Below, one piece after another: positions 21,200 to 32,129 of a DNA stretch of 64,000 nucleotides (its first letter is position 1; every line of letters begins with the position of its first letter). The notes below the pieces were generated by a model, which saw nothing but the letters and a program-made list of their open reading frames with translations, was not told the origin of the DNA and searched no databases. The position numbers and the translations under genes were made by a program. Origin of the DNA: Ganoderma boninense (Eukaryota; Basidiomycota; Agaricomycetes; Polyporales; Polyporaceae); contig CM035305.1 in assembly GCA_002900995.3 (NCBI GenBank), positions 4,386,467 to 4,450,466 on the forward strand. The letters run 5' to 3'.

Positions 21200-23040
21200 T
21201 CTAACTGGGACTCGGAGGGGGCCTCGGGTAGCAGCGTTGACGAGCTGCTGGGTAGCGTCGACGACCGAGCCAGCATACGTAACAAGAAGCAGAGACGAGA
21301 CGAGAATATGTCGGGGCGCCGAACTAGCAGCGAGGGAAGCTGCAGGGAGCGAGCTGCTGCTAAGTAGGTGAGGCCGGTGAGGTGGCAGCAGACAAGTCGG
21401 AGCGTTAGGCGCTTAGGCTGGTTGCACGCTTGTTTGCCTCGATCTCTTTCCATCGTTGATCTATCTCAGCCTCCTCCCTCCTGTATCCTATTTCTACGCT
21501 TGTCGCAGATACGGCGCGTCGACCAGACAATGCACATCGGCCGCCTCGGTCTCCAGGACAGACAGACGCGAACGCAGTCACTGGAGGCTTCGGATTTCGA
21601 CCGCGAGGAGCTAGGAAGTGGGAAGGATTAGGGTGCAAGGAGCGGGGCGAGCCACAGGAATGTGAGGAAATAGGTAAGTTCATCGAATTCCATAATTTTT
21701 GCGTTTGTTGCGAGCCCAATGGCTCTGACTCCTGGCTCGCGGCGCCGCATCTTAGTCTCGCGTTGTGTCGCGTTCCATCCTCCGACCGCCGAGCCAGCCA
21801 ACGGCTCCCTCGTCAACCAGTCATGTCGGTCCACACGGGGCCTGTCGCGGGGCCCGTCGCCACAACATCCCCGTCACATCGACCGCTTTGCCGCATCAAG
21901 CCCCTCCGAGTCCCCCCCTTGGCTCATACCGCCATCGTTCCCCTGTCATTCCGTATTTCGTATCCCTTGTCTTCGCTCTTCGCTCAATCACGCCGCAACC
22001 GCTCTCCCGACCTCCTCAGAGTCCTCTTGCGCTACCCGAACCCTCTTCCAAATTTGGAGGAGTCAGGCGCTGGCACGTTCGTGCCAGCGCCTGACCAAAC
22101 GACAAGCGTTTTCGCCAACTCTTTTGTGCGTCCGTCCACGCCCTCCTCCTCGCCCGAGCCTAAAGCCCCAACCACCACGCCGGAATCCAACTTTGCGCTT
22201 CTCGGGCAGAACAGGGCATGCGTCTGCATATCTCCTCAGCTATAAGACAGACAAGGTACGTCTATTCCCCATATCCTTCACAGACTCCCGGGACGAGCAG
22301 GACGTGCACAGCGCTCGACACCAACTCCTCGCCACCCCTGTTCAATTTGCTTACCCTCCTCGTCCATCTCACTCCAACACCTCCCCACATCCACGAGATT
22401 ACGACCCACCTCGTGCGCCTCGTCCGCATCTTCCACGACTTTTAATCCTCCACCCCCCGCCCAAGAAAACCCCGCCATGTTTTACGGTCTCGCTTCCCCT
22501 GATTCCCACCCAACCAAGCCCATCTACCGTTTTTCTCTCGCTTTTCAACGTATTGTCTACATTGGCATTTGCGGCAAGGAGCGCATCCAGAGTCATGTCG
22601 TTCAAGCTGGAACATTGCAGGTTGTCTCCTGCATCCTCGAGGTGCAGTGGCTTGCCAGCAATGGTTTCCCGTCGGATCTAGCGTCACCGCAAATGGCATG
22701 CCCGGGTAGACACGTGAGCAGTGGTACGGTGTGCAACAGGTGCGTCGTGAGAATCCTACCTGTAGCTCTTCCGTGTTTTGACGACATGCGCAGGTGCCGC
22801 AAGAAACTGAAGCGCGTTGAGCGTCGCGGGACCCTCAACAGCCAGAGCATGGTGGCGATGCCTCACCAGCCCGCCGTGTTCCAATCATCCACCCCTCTGG
22901 CGTGCCTCAGGCCGCCCCAGGTTCACCTGCGAATGGGCACATGGTCGGGTCTGACCGGCACATGCATCGTACGGACACATTTCAGGTGCAACAATCATCT
23001 CAGGGCCAGGCGCGGCTCGGGCCCAGCGCACACACTTTCT
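21200..23040. other. No supported gene; one perfect palindrome
   Basis: Long overlapping open frames on both strands are low-complexity (Pro, Ser, Arg rich) and look like GC-driven shadows. The only distinct item is the palindrome at 22062-22095. Confidence 0.4.
22062..22095. repeat. Perfect 16-bp-arm palindrome
   Basis: GTCAGGCGCTGGCACG, TT, then the exact reverse complement. The minus-strand frame encodes SGAGTNVPAPD. Imperfect relatives occur near 18240, 21046, 25507 and 27258, always in the same exon-like setting. Confidence 0.75.
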
Positions 23041-23041
23041 C

Positions 23042-23518
23042 TCAGGATCCCAGAGAGGCTACGTGCGTCACGAGCGAGACCGCGAGCAAGGTGCCTCCTG
23101 TCCCACTCCTCCCGGGATCGCTACAGTAGGACCGCTGTACACCCATCACGATACCCCATTTGCTTCCCCGCCCGTTGTCGAGCGGACACCCTGCAGACTC
23201 AAACTTGTGGTAAGGGGGTGCATGAATGCGGTCCTGTATTAGCGTAGACGATTTTGTTTCGGTAAGCACCCATACATGAGGGCCATGAGACATTATCATA
23301 TCCGAAACCGCGGCCTGTTTTGCAACGTTCATCAAGCCGTTACAGTTGATAGTGAGGGCAGACACTGAGGGGGAAGACGAGGCTACCACGGCGGGAAAGG
23401 AACAAAGGAAACAGACAAAGCCTAGGAACAGAGAAGGCCAAAGAGACGGCCAAAGGGGAGCGTAAGAATAATGTGCAATATGAGAAGGAGAAGAGGGTGG
23501 CGCAGGAGGGGACGTCAC
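23042..23518 (-). pseudogene. LINE ORF2 fragment, endonuclease N-terminus
   Basis: After a hydrophobic, Ser/Pro-rich lead it reads ALTINCNGLMNVAKQAAVSD, PHVWVLTETKSS and KWGIVMGVQRS, the order seen in the AP-endonuclease (EEP) domain of LINE pol proteins: N of the SLN/NCN motif, then the E of the TET motif. It ends at 23042 before the remaining catalytic motifs. The first codon of the open stretch next to the ORF1 stop is GTG (23518), overlapping TGA. The frame is open further upstream, so access by -1 slippage is possible. Confidence 0.7.
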
Positions 23519-25167
23519 GGGGGCGTTACGGGCGTAACCTCCGGAGCCACAAGCGACTTATTGCTGGTTCGGGAGAAGGGAGACCCATCAGGGGTAGAAG
23601 GGCATAAACCAGGAGGCGGGAAGCATACCTGCTCCTGCATCGCGTCCTCAACTGACGCAGTAGAGGACCTGCGCTGAAGGCAAGGCTGGGATGGCGCAGC
23701 AGACTCAGCGGGCAGCGCAGTTGGCGCAGGAGGCTGGGCTTGAGCGACAAGCCTGTGGGAAAGCGTCGCCGATAAGGTGTTGTGGATGGACGCGATCTCG
23801 GACTGGAGGTGGCGCTTCTGCGACGAATAATGCCGGATGTCCTTGTCGCACGCTTGGATGGCCTCGCGGTGGTATTGAATGACATGGGGAGGGAGGTCAG
23901 GTTGGAGGAGGGCGGTCGTTGAGCTGATGCGCTCCCGACGAGCGTCGGCGAGGCTGAGGCTAGCGTCGAGAAGTTCGCTGCCAAGAGTTTGAGACATGGC
24001 GAGCGCGGTGGAATTGGTGTTGACAGTGGTCATCTGCTCGTTGAGGTGTGTAATGGCGGCGGTGTTCTGCTCCGAGACACGGAACAGCGTGGTCATCATC
24101 TCAACACCCTGCTGGCGGGTGTACTCGAATTCCCGCCGAAGTTGCGCGAACTCCGAAGCAGATGAGGAGGCAGACCCAAGAGGTTGATGCGTGACAGAGA
24201 GACCCATGCCGTTGAGCCCGTAGAGGAGACCCGGTTGCGGCACCGGTTTGATGTGCTCGGTAACCGGGTCAGCCGCGAGGTATGCCTCCAGGTCCCGATA
24301 GCTGCCCGCGACATGAACTGCGTGGTCCCAGGAGGGAAGGACTGCGGTGTAAAGGTCGCCATCGAGCTCCATGGCACTGAAGACGACGGGGTCAACGCGA
24401 TCGGCGCGGTCGGCCTGGTCATCTGGGAAGAGATGGCGGATCCACCCATCCAAGACGACCTTGGCCGAAAACCAGTCGCGGCAGTTCAGCAGGGCGACCT
24501 GATAGCCGTAAGACGGCGTAACATAGCGCGGCCGGCGGGCCTCATACTTGACGTGGTCGACCATAAACGGGGCGGCAAGGAGGGCGTCGACATGGGCTGG
24601 GTCGAAGAAGTCGAAGGTGACGCGCCAGGGGCCGAGCGGTTTGGAGACGTAGTCTTGGTAGAAGGCGTACCCCTTCTTGGCAAGCCAGTCTCCCAGCTTC
24701 TTCCGCATACCCTCCGCGTGGTCCTTGCTGTCCGCAGTGAAGAACGCGCGGCGAGTCCGGTCAGGGCCCGATTGCGTCCTCCACTGAACGCGCAGAGATC
24801 GATGGGTGTCAAGCAGCCACTTCCTGAGTTGCTGGAGAAGGTCCGCCCTCGGTTGCGGTACCTGGTCCCGGTTAAGGGAGAGATAGACGTAGTCCATGCG
24901 GTGCTGCGTGTCTGCCGTACGAACCACGACCGCATCAAGGACGGCGTCGCGGGTTTCGTCGCGGCCGGGGCTATGTTTGAGATCGTGAAGGATGCGTTGC
25001 ATGTGGTCGGTAGCGGACCGAGGGGTGTCGTGGTCCAGACCGTAGACGGTGAGCTCCATCCCCTCACAGACCACTGGAGCCAGGTCCTCACACAGCGGAG
25101 GTGAGGAAGATCGCTCAATGTCGAACAGGAAAGGCCGAGCAGGGGCAGAAGGGAGGGGGGGCGGCAT
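23515..25167 (-). CDS. LINE ORF1 protein, 550 aa
   Basis: An uninterrupted frame starts at ATG 25167. The N-terminal half has two compact domains that read like RNA-binding folds (for example WRVTFDFFDPAHVDALLAAP, preceded by ARRAFF-type and DYVYLSL segments). Residues 320-480 form a coiled coil (EFAQLRREFEYTRQQGVEMM, HREAIQACDKDIRHYSSQ). A Pro/Ser-rich tail follows. This matches ORF1 proteins of fungal LINEs, which bind the element's RNA. Its TGA is embedded in the start of the endonuclease frame. Confidence 0.65.
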   Translation of the reverse strand: MPPPLPSAPARPFLFDIERSSSPPLCEDLAPVVCEGMELTVYGLDHDTPRSATDHMQRILHDLKHSPGRDETRDAVLDAVVVRTADTQHRMDYVYLSLNRDQVPQPRADLLQQLRKWLLDTHRSLRVQWRTQSGPDRTRRAFFTADSKDHAEGMRKKLGDWLAKKGYAFYQDYVSKPLGPWRVTFDFFDPAHVDALLAAPFMVDHVKYEARRPRYVTPSYGYQVALLNCRDWFSAKVVLDGWIRHLFPDDQADRADRVDPVVFSAMELDGDLYTAVLPSWDHAVHVAGSYRDLEAYLAADPVTEHIKPVPQPGLLYGLNGMGLSVTHQPLGSASSSASEFAQLRREFEYTRQQGVEMMTTLFRVSEQNTAAITHLNEQMTTVNTNSTALAMSQTLGSELLDASLSLADARRERISSTTALLQPDLPPHVIQYHREAIQACDKDIRHYSSQKRHLQSEIASIHNTLSATLSHRLVAQAQPPAPTALPAESAAPSQPCLQRRSSTASVEDAMQEQVCFPPPGLCPSTPDGSPFSRTSNKSLVAPEVTPVTPP

Positions 25168-26613
25168 GGCGGGATAGGGGCTAATGGCGAGCGGGCGTTA
25201 TCACAACATTTCCAACGTAAAGGTGTAGCCGGGGAGTTGTCCGGGCTAGTCCGTTAGCTGAAAGAATGACGAGAGAGGGAGGGTGAGAGAGGAGATGGTG
25301 GTGGTGGGTGGGTATCGTGGTGGTCCGGTGGTGCCTGGCAGTGTCTCAAGGCTCTTCAGCGCCAACCTGTTTTCCTGATGCTAGGAGGATGACCCCGGGA
25401 GCAGGATAGGGTGAGGGACAGGTGTCTGGCTAGGGTAGCACGAAGGGATTGGGTGGGTTCAAACTGCGCGATACTCACCTGTTTGGCGGCGATTTTTGCC
25501 GAATGGTCTGGCGCTGCATGGACGTGCCACCGCCCTTTCTAGGCCTAAAATGGAAGAGCCTCGTTATTCAACGCGAGGACATTTTATGGGCCGCGAGAAT
25601 GCAGGGAGTTGGAGGTGATATAGGGAGAATGACGACGTACCTTGTTTTCGAAATGACAAAGACCGTCCAAACCTACACGCTTCCCCCGGGCTCTACTCCT
25701 CCAGCTGGGTCTTAAGAGGATCATCGGAGGGCCGCTAGTGGAATAGGGTGGACGGTCGGGCCAGAAAGCGCAGAGCTGAGCGGAGACGAACGACGATGAA
25801 TCGTCGGTCGATGAATCGGCGTTGAAGAGGTCACGATGGAGGACAAGCAAGAGTGAAACGCGAACCGCCACGATGAGGTGGCAGGAGGAGGCAAGTCGGT
25901 GCGTTAGGCGTCGACGTCACGCTGGACGGTTTTTCCTGATGTACTCGGGATGTTGCTCTGAGGAGGTCGGGTGGAAGGAAGGGGGTTGGAAGACGCACCG
26001 CCGCGGCTGCGCTGCGCTGCATGAGGGCAAGACAGCGGCCAGGAACGAGAGGGGTAGTGTGTGCAGGGAGTACGGGACAACGTTGGCAACAGAGGAGATG
26101 AGGAGGACCACGCGGGGGAGAAAGAGTGCGACGGAGGAGATCAGGACAACCAGCGCGGGGTCAAAGAGCGCGATGGAGGAGATGAAGATAGAAGCGCCGA
26201 CTCTGGCGCAGCGCGCTGGCGTGAAGGCCGCTGGCGTCACTGCAGTCGCACTGGGCGCCAAGTACCAGCTCCTTCTCTCCCACTGTCAGTGCGCGTGCAG
26301 ACCACACGACTCTCAGCGTCTTCTGACCTTCTCTTGGGCCCCGGGCTTCTGCTGTACCAGTTCAGCGGTACTATCTCCAAAAAGCTCTCCTGGCTCTCCT
26401 CGCACTCCTGTTGGGCTTGGCCCCACGGTCTCAAGTTGCGCTGTCGAGTGTGGCCGTCGCCTGGTCGGTCCTGAACGCTGGCACGACAGTACCCAGCGCG
26501 TTATATCTTCCTAATTTGGTACACCTTTGCGCGCTCCTTCGCCTTCCGCACCCTCCGGCTCCCGCTCTTCTCGCGGTGTCTGCGTGTCCTGCCAGCCTGC
26601 GAAGCGCTATGGA
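24958..26613. repeat. Left contig end, near-identical to 26714-28357
   Basis: About 1656 bp that reappear immediately after the gap with mostly single-base indels in homopolymers (for example GGTGGG versus GGGGGG near 25451/27206). The left sequence ends where the right copy reads GCGCTATGACG, and the right copy begins where the left reads GTCGCGGCC. Confidence 0.85.
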
Positions 26614-26713
26614 NNNNNNNNNNNNNNNNNNNNNNNNNNNNNNNNNNNNNNNNNNNNNNNNNNNNNNNNNNNNNNNNNNNNNNNNNNNNNNNNNNNNNNN
26701 NNNNNNNNNNNNN
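26614..26713. other. Assembly gap (100 N)
   Basis: Exactly 100 N, the conventional placeholder for a gap of unknown size. It is flanked on both sides by overlapping sequence. Confidence 0.99.
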
Positions 26714-28357
26714 GTCGCGGCCCGGGCCTATGTTTTGAGAATCGTGAAGGGATTGCGTTGCATGTGGTCGGTAGCGGACCGAGGGTGTCGTGGTCCAGAC
26801 CGTAGACGGTGAGCTCCATCCCCTCACAGACCACTGGAGCCAGGTCCTCACACAGCGGAGGTGAGGAAGATCGCTCAATGTCGAACAGGAAAGGCCGAGC
26901 AGGGGCAGAAGGGAGGGGGGCGGCATGGCGGGATAGGGGCTAATGGCGAGCGGGCGTTATCACAACATTTCCAACGTAAAGGTGTAGCCGGGGAGTTGTC
27001 CGGGCTAGTCCGTAGCTGAAAGAATGACGAGAGAGGGAGGGGAGAGAGGAGATGGTGGTGGTGGTGGTAGTGGTGGTGGTGGTGGTGCTGGCAGTGTCTC
27101 AAGGCTCTTCAGCGCCAACCTGTTTTTCCTGATGCTAGGAGGATGACCCGGGAGCAGGATAGGGTGAGGACAGGTGTCTGGCTAGGGTAGCACGAAGGGA
27201 TTGGGGGGGTTCAAACTGCGCGATACTCACCTGTTTGGCGGCGATTTTTGCCGAATGGTCTGGCGCTGGCATGGACGTGCCACCGCCCTTCTAGTGCCTA
27301 AAATGGAAGAGCCTCGTTATTCAACGAGGACATTTTATGGGCCGCGAGAATGCAGGAGTTGGAGGTGATATAGGGCGAATGACGACGTACCTTGTTTTCG
27401 AATGAAAAGACCGTCCAAACCTACACGCTTCCCCCGGCTCTACTCCTCCAGCTGGGTCTTAAGAAGGATCTCGGAGGGCGCTAGTGGAATAGGGTGGACG
27501 GTCGGGCCAGAAAGCGCAGAGCTGAGCGGAGACGAAACGAATGAATGGTCGGTCGATGAATCGGCGTTGAAGAGGTCACGATGAGGACAAGCAAGAGTGA
27601 AACGCGAACCGCCACGATGAGGTGGCAGGAGGAGGCAAGTCGGTGCGTTAGGCGTCGACGTCACGCTGGACGGTTTTTCCTGATGTACTCGGGATGTTGC
27701 TCTGAGGAGGTCGGGTGGAAGGAAGGGGGTTGGAAGACGCACCGCCGCGGCTGCGCTGCGCTGCATGAGGGCAAGACAGCGGCCAGGAACGAGAGGGGTA
27801 GTGTGTGCAGGGAGTACGGGACAACGTTGGCAACAGAGGAGATGAGGAGGACCACGGCGGGGAGAAAGAGTGCGACGGAGGAGATCAGGACAACCAGCGC
27901 GGGGTCAAAGAGCGCGATGGAGGAGATGAAGATAGAAGCGCCGACTCTTGGCGCAGCGCGCTGGCGTGAAGGCCGCTGGCGTCACTGCAGTCGCACTGGG
28001 CGCCAAGTACCAGCTCCTTCTCTCCCACTGTCAGTGCGCGTGCAGACCACACGACTCTCAGCGTCTTCTGACCTTCTCTTGGGCCCCGGGCTTCTGCTGT
28101 ACCAGTTCAGCGGTACTATCCTCCAAAAGCTCTCCTGGCTCTCCTCGCACTCCTGTTGGGCTTGGCCCCACGGTCTCAAGTTTGCGGCTGTCGAGTGTGG
28201 CCGTCGCCTGGTGGTCCTGAACGCTGGCACGACAGTACCAGCGCTGTTTATCTTCCTAATTTGGTACACCTTTGCGCGCTCCTTCGCCTTCCGCACCCAT
28301 CCGGCTCCCGCCTTCTTCGCGGTCTCGCGTGTCCTCCAGCCTGCGAACGGCGCTATG
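26714..28357. repeat. Right contig start, near-identical to 24958-26613
   Basis: This begins inside LINE ORF1 (minus strand) and runs to the first exon of the dioxygenase gene. Indels relative to the left copy shift most frames, as expected for unpolished contig ends. Between LINE and dioxygenase no convincing gene was seen: minus-strand frames give hydrophobic text (LVVLISSVALFLPRVVLLIS, PYSLHTLPLS) and plus-strand text PALFIFLIWYTFARSFAF, perhaps a decayed membrane protein. Confidence 0.8.
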
Positions 28358-31300
28358 ACGGTGAGTAAAAACCTCGGTTAGCTTTATCTCTGTCAATCCT
28401 GAGGGTTCTTTCGCAGGATACAGTGCTGCGGCTCTCAGCTGAACAAGTGCGGGCTCTCCAAGCCGTCCTCGGTGCCGCCGATCTGAAAACCTGGCCCGCT
28501 CTTGTGCCTGTTCTGCAGGAGCTTACCGAGAAGCCCCCTGCTCCGGTATCTCTTCTCACGCCGTCTCCCACCCCCTCGCCACCTTTCCGGGAGCCAGCGC
28601 CCTGGTCGCAAACTTCTACCACTCCAGCGTCCGCTGCCCGAGGAGATGGTGAAGTCAGGAAGGACAATGGGGGTCCAGAGGTACGTTCTTTCGCGATATA
28701 GCTTGCATGTGCACAGACCTGACACAAAGAGGCAGCGGATGCCTCGTTCTCGTCGTCAAGAAACCCCTTCTACCCTTCCGTCCCTCTCCCCTCCTTCGGC
28801 CACTCAGTCTCTGGCCCCCACCATGACGTCGTTCTCTGCGCAGCCCCACGTGAACTCCACGCAATTCGTCTTCGCCCTCGGTGGTGCTAGTGCTCAAGTA
28901 CAAGCCTCGGTCAGAACGGGTCGAGCAGGCCGACGATCAGCCGTTCGACTTCCCCAACGCCCTGCCCTGCCGCCACCATCAGCCTCCCGCGAACGCTCCC
29001 CTGCCACCTCCGCGCGAACGCTCCCCCGCCACCTCCCGTCAATGCTCCCCCACCAGATGTTGCCCCTGATGCCCCACAAGAGGATGTCGATGAGGATGGA
29101 GAGCCAGAGGTTGGCGACCCGCAGGTGAACAACAACGACCTCGGTGAGCTCCTCAATTTCTTTGGACCAGTCCTCCCTCCCCCTGCGCAACCTCGATGCC
29201 CCCGTGGCGGCATTGCTATCACGCGTTCGAAGGAGCCCCAACTGGCTTACTCGCTGGTTCCGACGAGGGAGCAGATCGAGAGGCTGGAACGAGAGGGCCT
29301 GGATAAAGACCTCTGCATCCCAGGCGCAGACCAGGTCAACGACAGCGAGCGACGTGTTGGTTGGACGACAACGGAGCATCCGGCAACGCGTCCAGATCCC
29401 CACTCTGCCCTCTTCCTCTCCTACCTGCTACATGGACCTGAAAGTGATGTCAACAACCCGCAATGTCGAGCATGGATACAAGACATGAAGTCACTGACGT
29501 TGGCATTACCCTGGGAGAGCGGTACCTTGGCGTTTTCCACGGACTCACTCCGGTCTCTGGTGGACCGTTGTCACAGAGGTTTCGCTCTTTGCGGGGCAGT
29601 TGATTTTGTGGCTATGCTTAATCTTGTGCAGTTGAGCATGAAGGTAGACAGGTACGCCTTCCTGTAGCTCACTTATGTATGTGCTTAATCATGTACGTGC
29701 CAAAAGTATGTTAAAAGCGTGGTTTGTGCTTTACGAAAGGGAATTGAAAGAGAACCAATCGCAGAGGAAGCGCAAGCGTACCACTGAGAAGCTTGAAAGG
29801 CCCAGCGTGACTGGCATTCACCGTCGTTACTTGGAGAATACTCCAGGAGCACCTTCAGATCGAACCTTTCGTTCTTGGGTGGGTGCGGGTTATCGGTATG
29901 CTACTATGGCTGGTGCGGGTAAGCACTTTTCTGTTGACTTGCATTCTCTTCTTGATTGTGCTATTTGGCAGGCTCCTTTTACGTCTTAAGAGTGATCTCT
30001 GCTCGTCGTCTGAGCTTCACTTTTGCGCGGCTGCCTTGGGAAACAATACGAGCTATATGTGTGGTTCTTCGACGTCCTCCACGTGAGTCCTTCTCCTAAA
30101 AGATAAGCTCTTCTGCTGACAGCCAAACTAGCTGGTGACGTTCGAAACCGGCTCTTGCCCCTTTTGCGGTACCTTGCATCTGAGGTACCACTGTCAATGT
30201 CGTCCATGTTTTCGCACCACATCCTTGACGACTACGGCCTCCCTCGCACTGTGCACTGTGCAGACCTAGAAGTTACTGACCGAGTCTTCAACGCGCTCAA
30301 CAACATGTAAGCCCCAGTGGTAAACAGCTATAGCTCCAGTTCTAACTACTGTTTTTCAGGGATTTCAAACTAATTGACCGCGACTGGGAAGTGTGGAAAG
30401 ACGTCTTCCCCTCAAGAGTTGACCTTGCTACTCTTCCCGCTCCTGTCCCCTTCTATCGGTTCCAGCAGAATCTTCTGAGCGCGCCCCCCTCTGCACCTCC
30501 TACAACTCCTGCGTCCTCAGTCCGCGCTCTCACTCCTGAGTCACCCACATCAGGCATGGAGGAGGATATCGAGGAGGGCTTTCTGGGTGCTCCTCCAGTG
30601 GAGGTAGCTTACGTTCTCGAGGAACTGGCCAACCGCACCGTTATCCCAACCAACTTTAACTCACGCTCAAAGACCAACCAGCGTCCACCATATCCAGGTC
30701 CTGGCACCAAACGTGAGCAGTGGACCTTGAGGCAGAGAGAGTATGCTGCAAGAGCGCCACAAATGGAGACTGTGGAGGAGCTTCAGGCACAAGTGGGTCG
30801 AACTTTTCACTGGCCCACAAAATATAAACTAAACAGCGTTTTCAGCTTGAGAACACTTTTTACTCACGCGGAGGCATCAAGAGCACCAAAAACTCTTATG
30901 TTAGGGTTGCACCTTCTATCTTCGATGGGTGAGTGGTAAAGAGAGTCTACACTGATTTTTACTGACTACCTAGCAGCAAGAACATCTTGCTTGAAGATCG
31001 AGACAGCTCCTTGCTTTGTTTAATTCTGGGCGATATGCCTACAGACTTGCGTGCATCACTGGAGGACAGTATTGAGACGTGTATGGGTGCTAGATCCAGC
31101 CAGCCCCTACTCCGCTCAATCCAGTCTCCAGATGATCTCGCTGAGTTTGTTACAGTGCATTTTAGCCACTACATGCGGATGGGACAGAAAGTAAGGCACC
31201 TATGTTGCGTTAGAGTTGTGATTAAGATACTTACTAACATTTCGACATAAACAGGGACATGAAGCTCCGCGGCACATCCATCCTTGGTTTCTCAAGCGCA

Positions 31301-31887
31301 CTGGAGTGAATCGGACGAACCATGCCCAGATGACGCCTTACGAAAGCAAGGAGATGCTGGACAACTTCGTAGAGTATGATGCACTGTGCAACGCATTGGA
31401 CCAGGTTTTTGAATGGATCGAGAAGAAGGTATGTGTTTGAGGTTTTCGTTCCCTGGCGGTGTTCACTTAAAATAACACACTACAGTTGAGGGCCCACCTT
31501 GGTGATCTTTACTTTGAGATTGCTTGCTACGCCAACGAACTTCCTGGTCGGAAAGCGTCGCCCTGCCATCCATTTGCTGGCTTCGTTTTGAACTTCAACA
31601 TCGCCACGAAGGGTCACCGGGACAGCAAAGATTTAAAGGCTTGTTTAGTTCTTCCTATTGGTACCTTCACTGGCGGCGAGTTATGTTTGGTAGAACCTGG
31701 TCTTGTTCTTCCATTGCGCTCCGGTGATATCATCGTCTTCCGTTCCTGTGACATCACACACTTTAACCTGGCTTACACAGGAACCCGTGCCTCACTTGTT
31801 TGCCATTCAGATCGAGAGGGCTTGAAGTGGGTGGACAATAAGATGGGCTGGAGGGGTAACTCATACTTAGACTACGAGAGGACCTGA
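28355..31887 (+). CDS. TET/JBP-like 2-oxoglutarate/Fe(II) dioxygenase
   Basis: Exons well supported: ~29038-29651, 29707-29918, 29972-30082, 30123-30306, 30360-30792, 30846-30928, 30977-31190, 31255-31428, 31486-31887, all joining in frame. The 5' part (ATG 28355, then 28417-28680 and ~28735 on) has good splice sites but one frame break in a Pro-rich repeat near 29005. The last exon is the catalytic core: FVLNFNIATKGHRDSKD (H-x-D at 31615-31623), PIGTFTGGELCLVEPGLVLP, SGDIIVFRSCDITHFN (distal His at 31759-31761) and TGTRASLVCHSD (2OG-binding Arg at 31786-31788). These are the iron and 2OG ligands of the double-stranded beta-helix family that oxidises 5-methylcytosine or thymine in TET/JBP proteins. 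Such genes are expanded in mushrooms, often linked to KDZ transposons; no KDZ transposase is visible here. The upstream N-terminal region is not recognised. Confidence 0.72.
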
Positions 31888-32129
31888 GGATGCGGTCTAG
31901 CTCCATAATTATGTTTTGATGTGTTGTTGCAGATACCTGATCTGTTTAGTTGACTTTAATAATTGCAGTTCTGTGTGCACACTTTTTCTTCGTCAGTCGC
32001 CTTCTGACCATTATGAGATGCTATTGTATGGAATCATTATCAACATGAATAAGTATTGTTAGCTCAATCTATTAAGACCCTGACACTATAGTAAAGGGCG
32101 AAGAGGGGATGTGTGCCTAGAACAAAAAT
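31888..32129. other. Convergent 3' spacer
   Basis: 242 bp between the stop codons of the dioxygenase and HECT-like genes. It is AT-rich with AATAAG-like and poly(T) stretches, suitable for 3' ends of both. No further gene fits. Confidence 0.6.

Larger units (their letters stand above)
23042..25167 (-). mobile_element. Non-LTR retrotransposon (LINE), 3'-truncated
   Basis: ORF1 (25167-23515) is followed by the start of an endonuclease ORF2 (23518-23042), which then stops; no reverse transcriptase text is present downstream. LINEs are usually 5'-truncated, so loss of the 3' part points to a later deletion or rearrangement rather than incomplete insertion. The first ~210 bases of ORF1 recur at 26714-26930, next to a gap. 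Confidence 0.75.
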
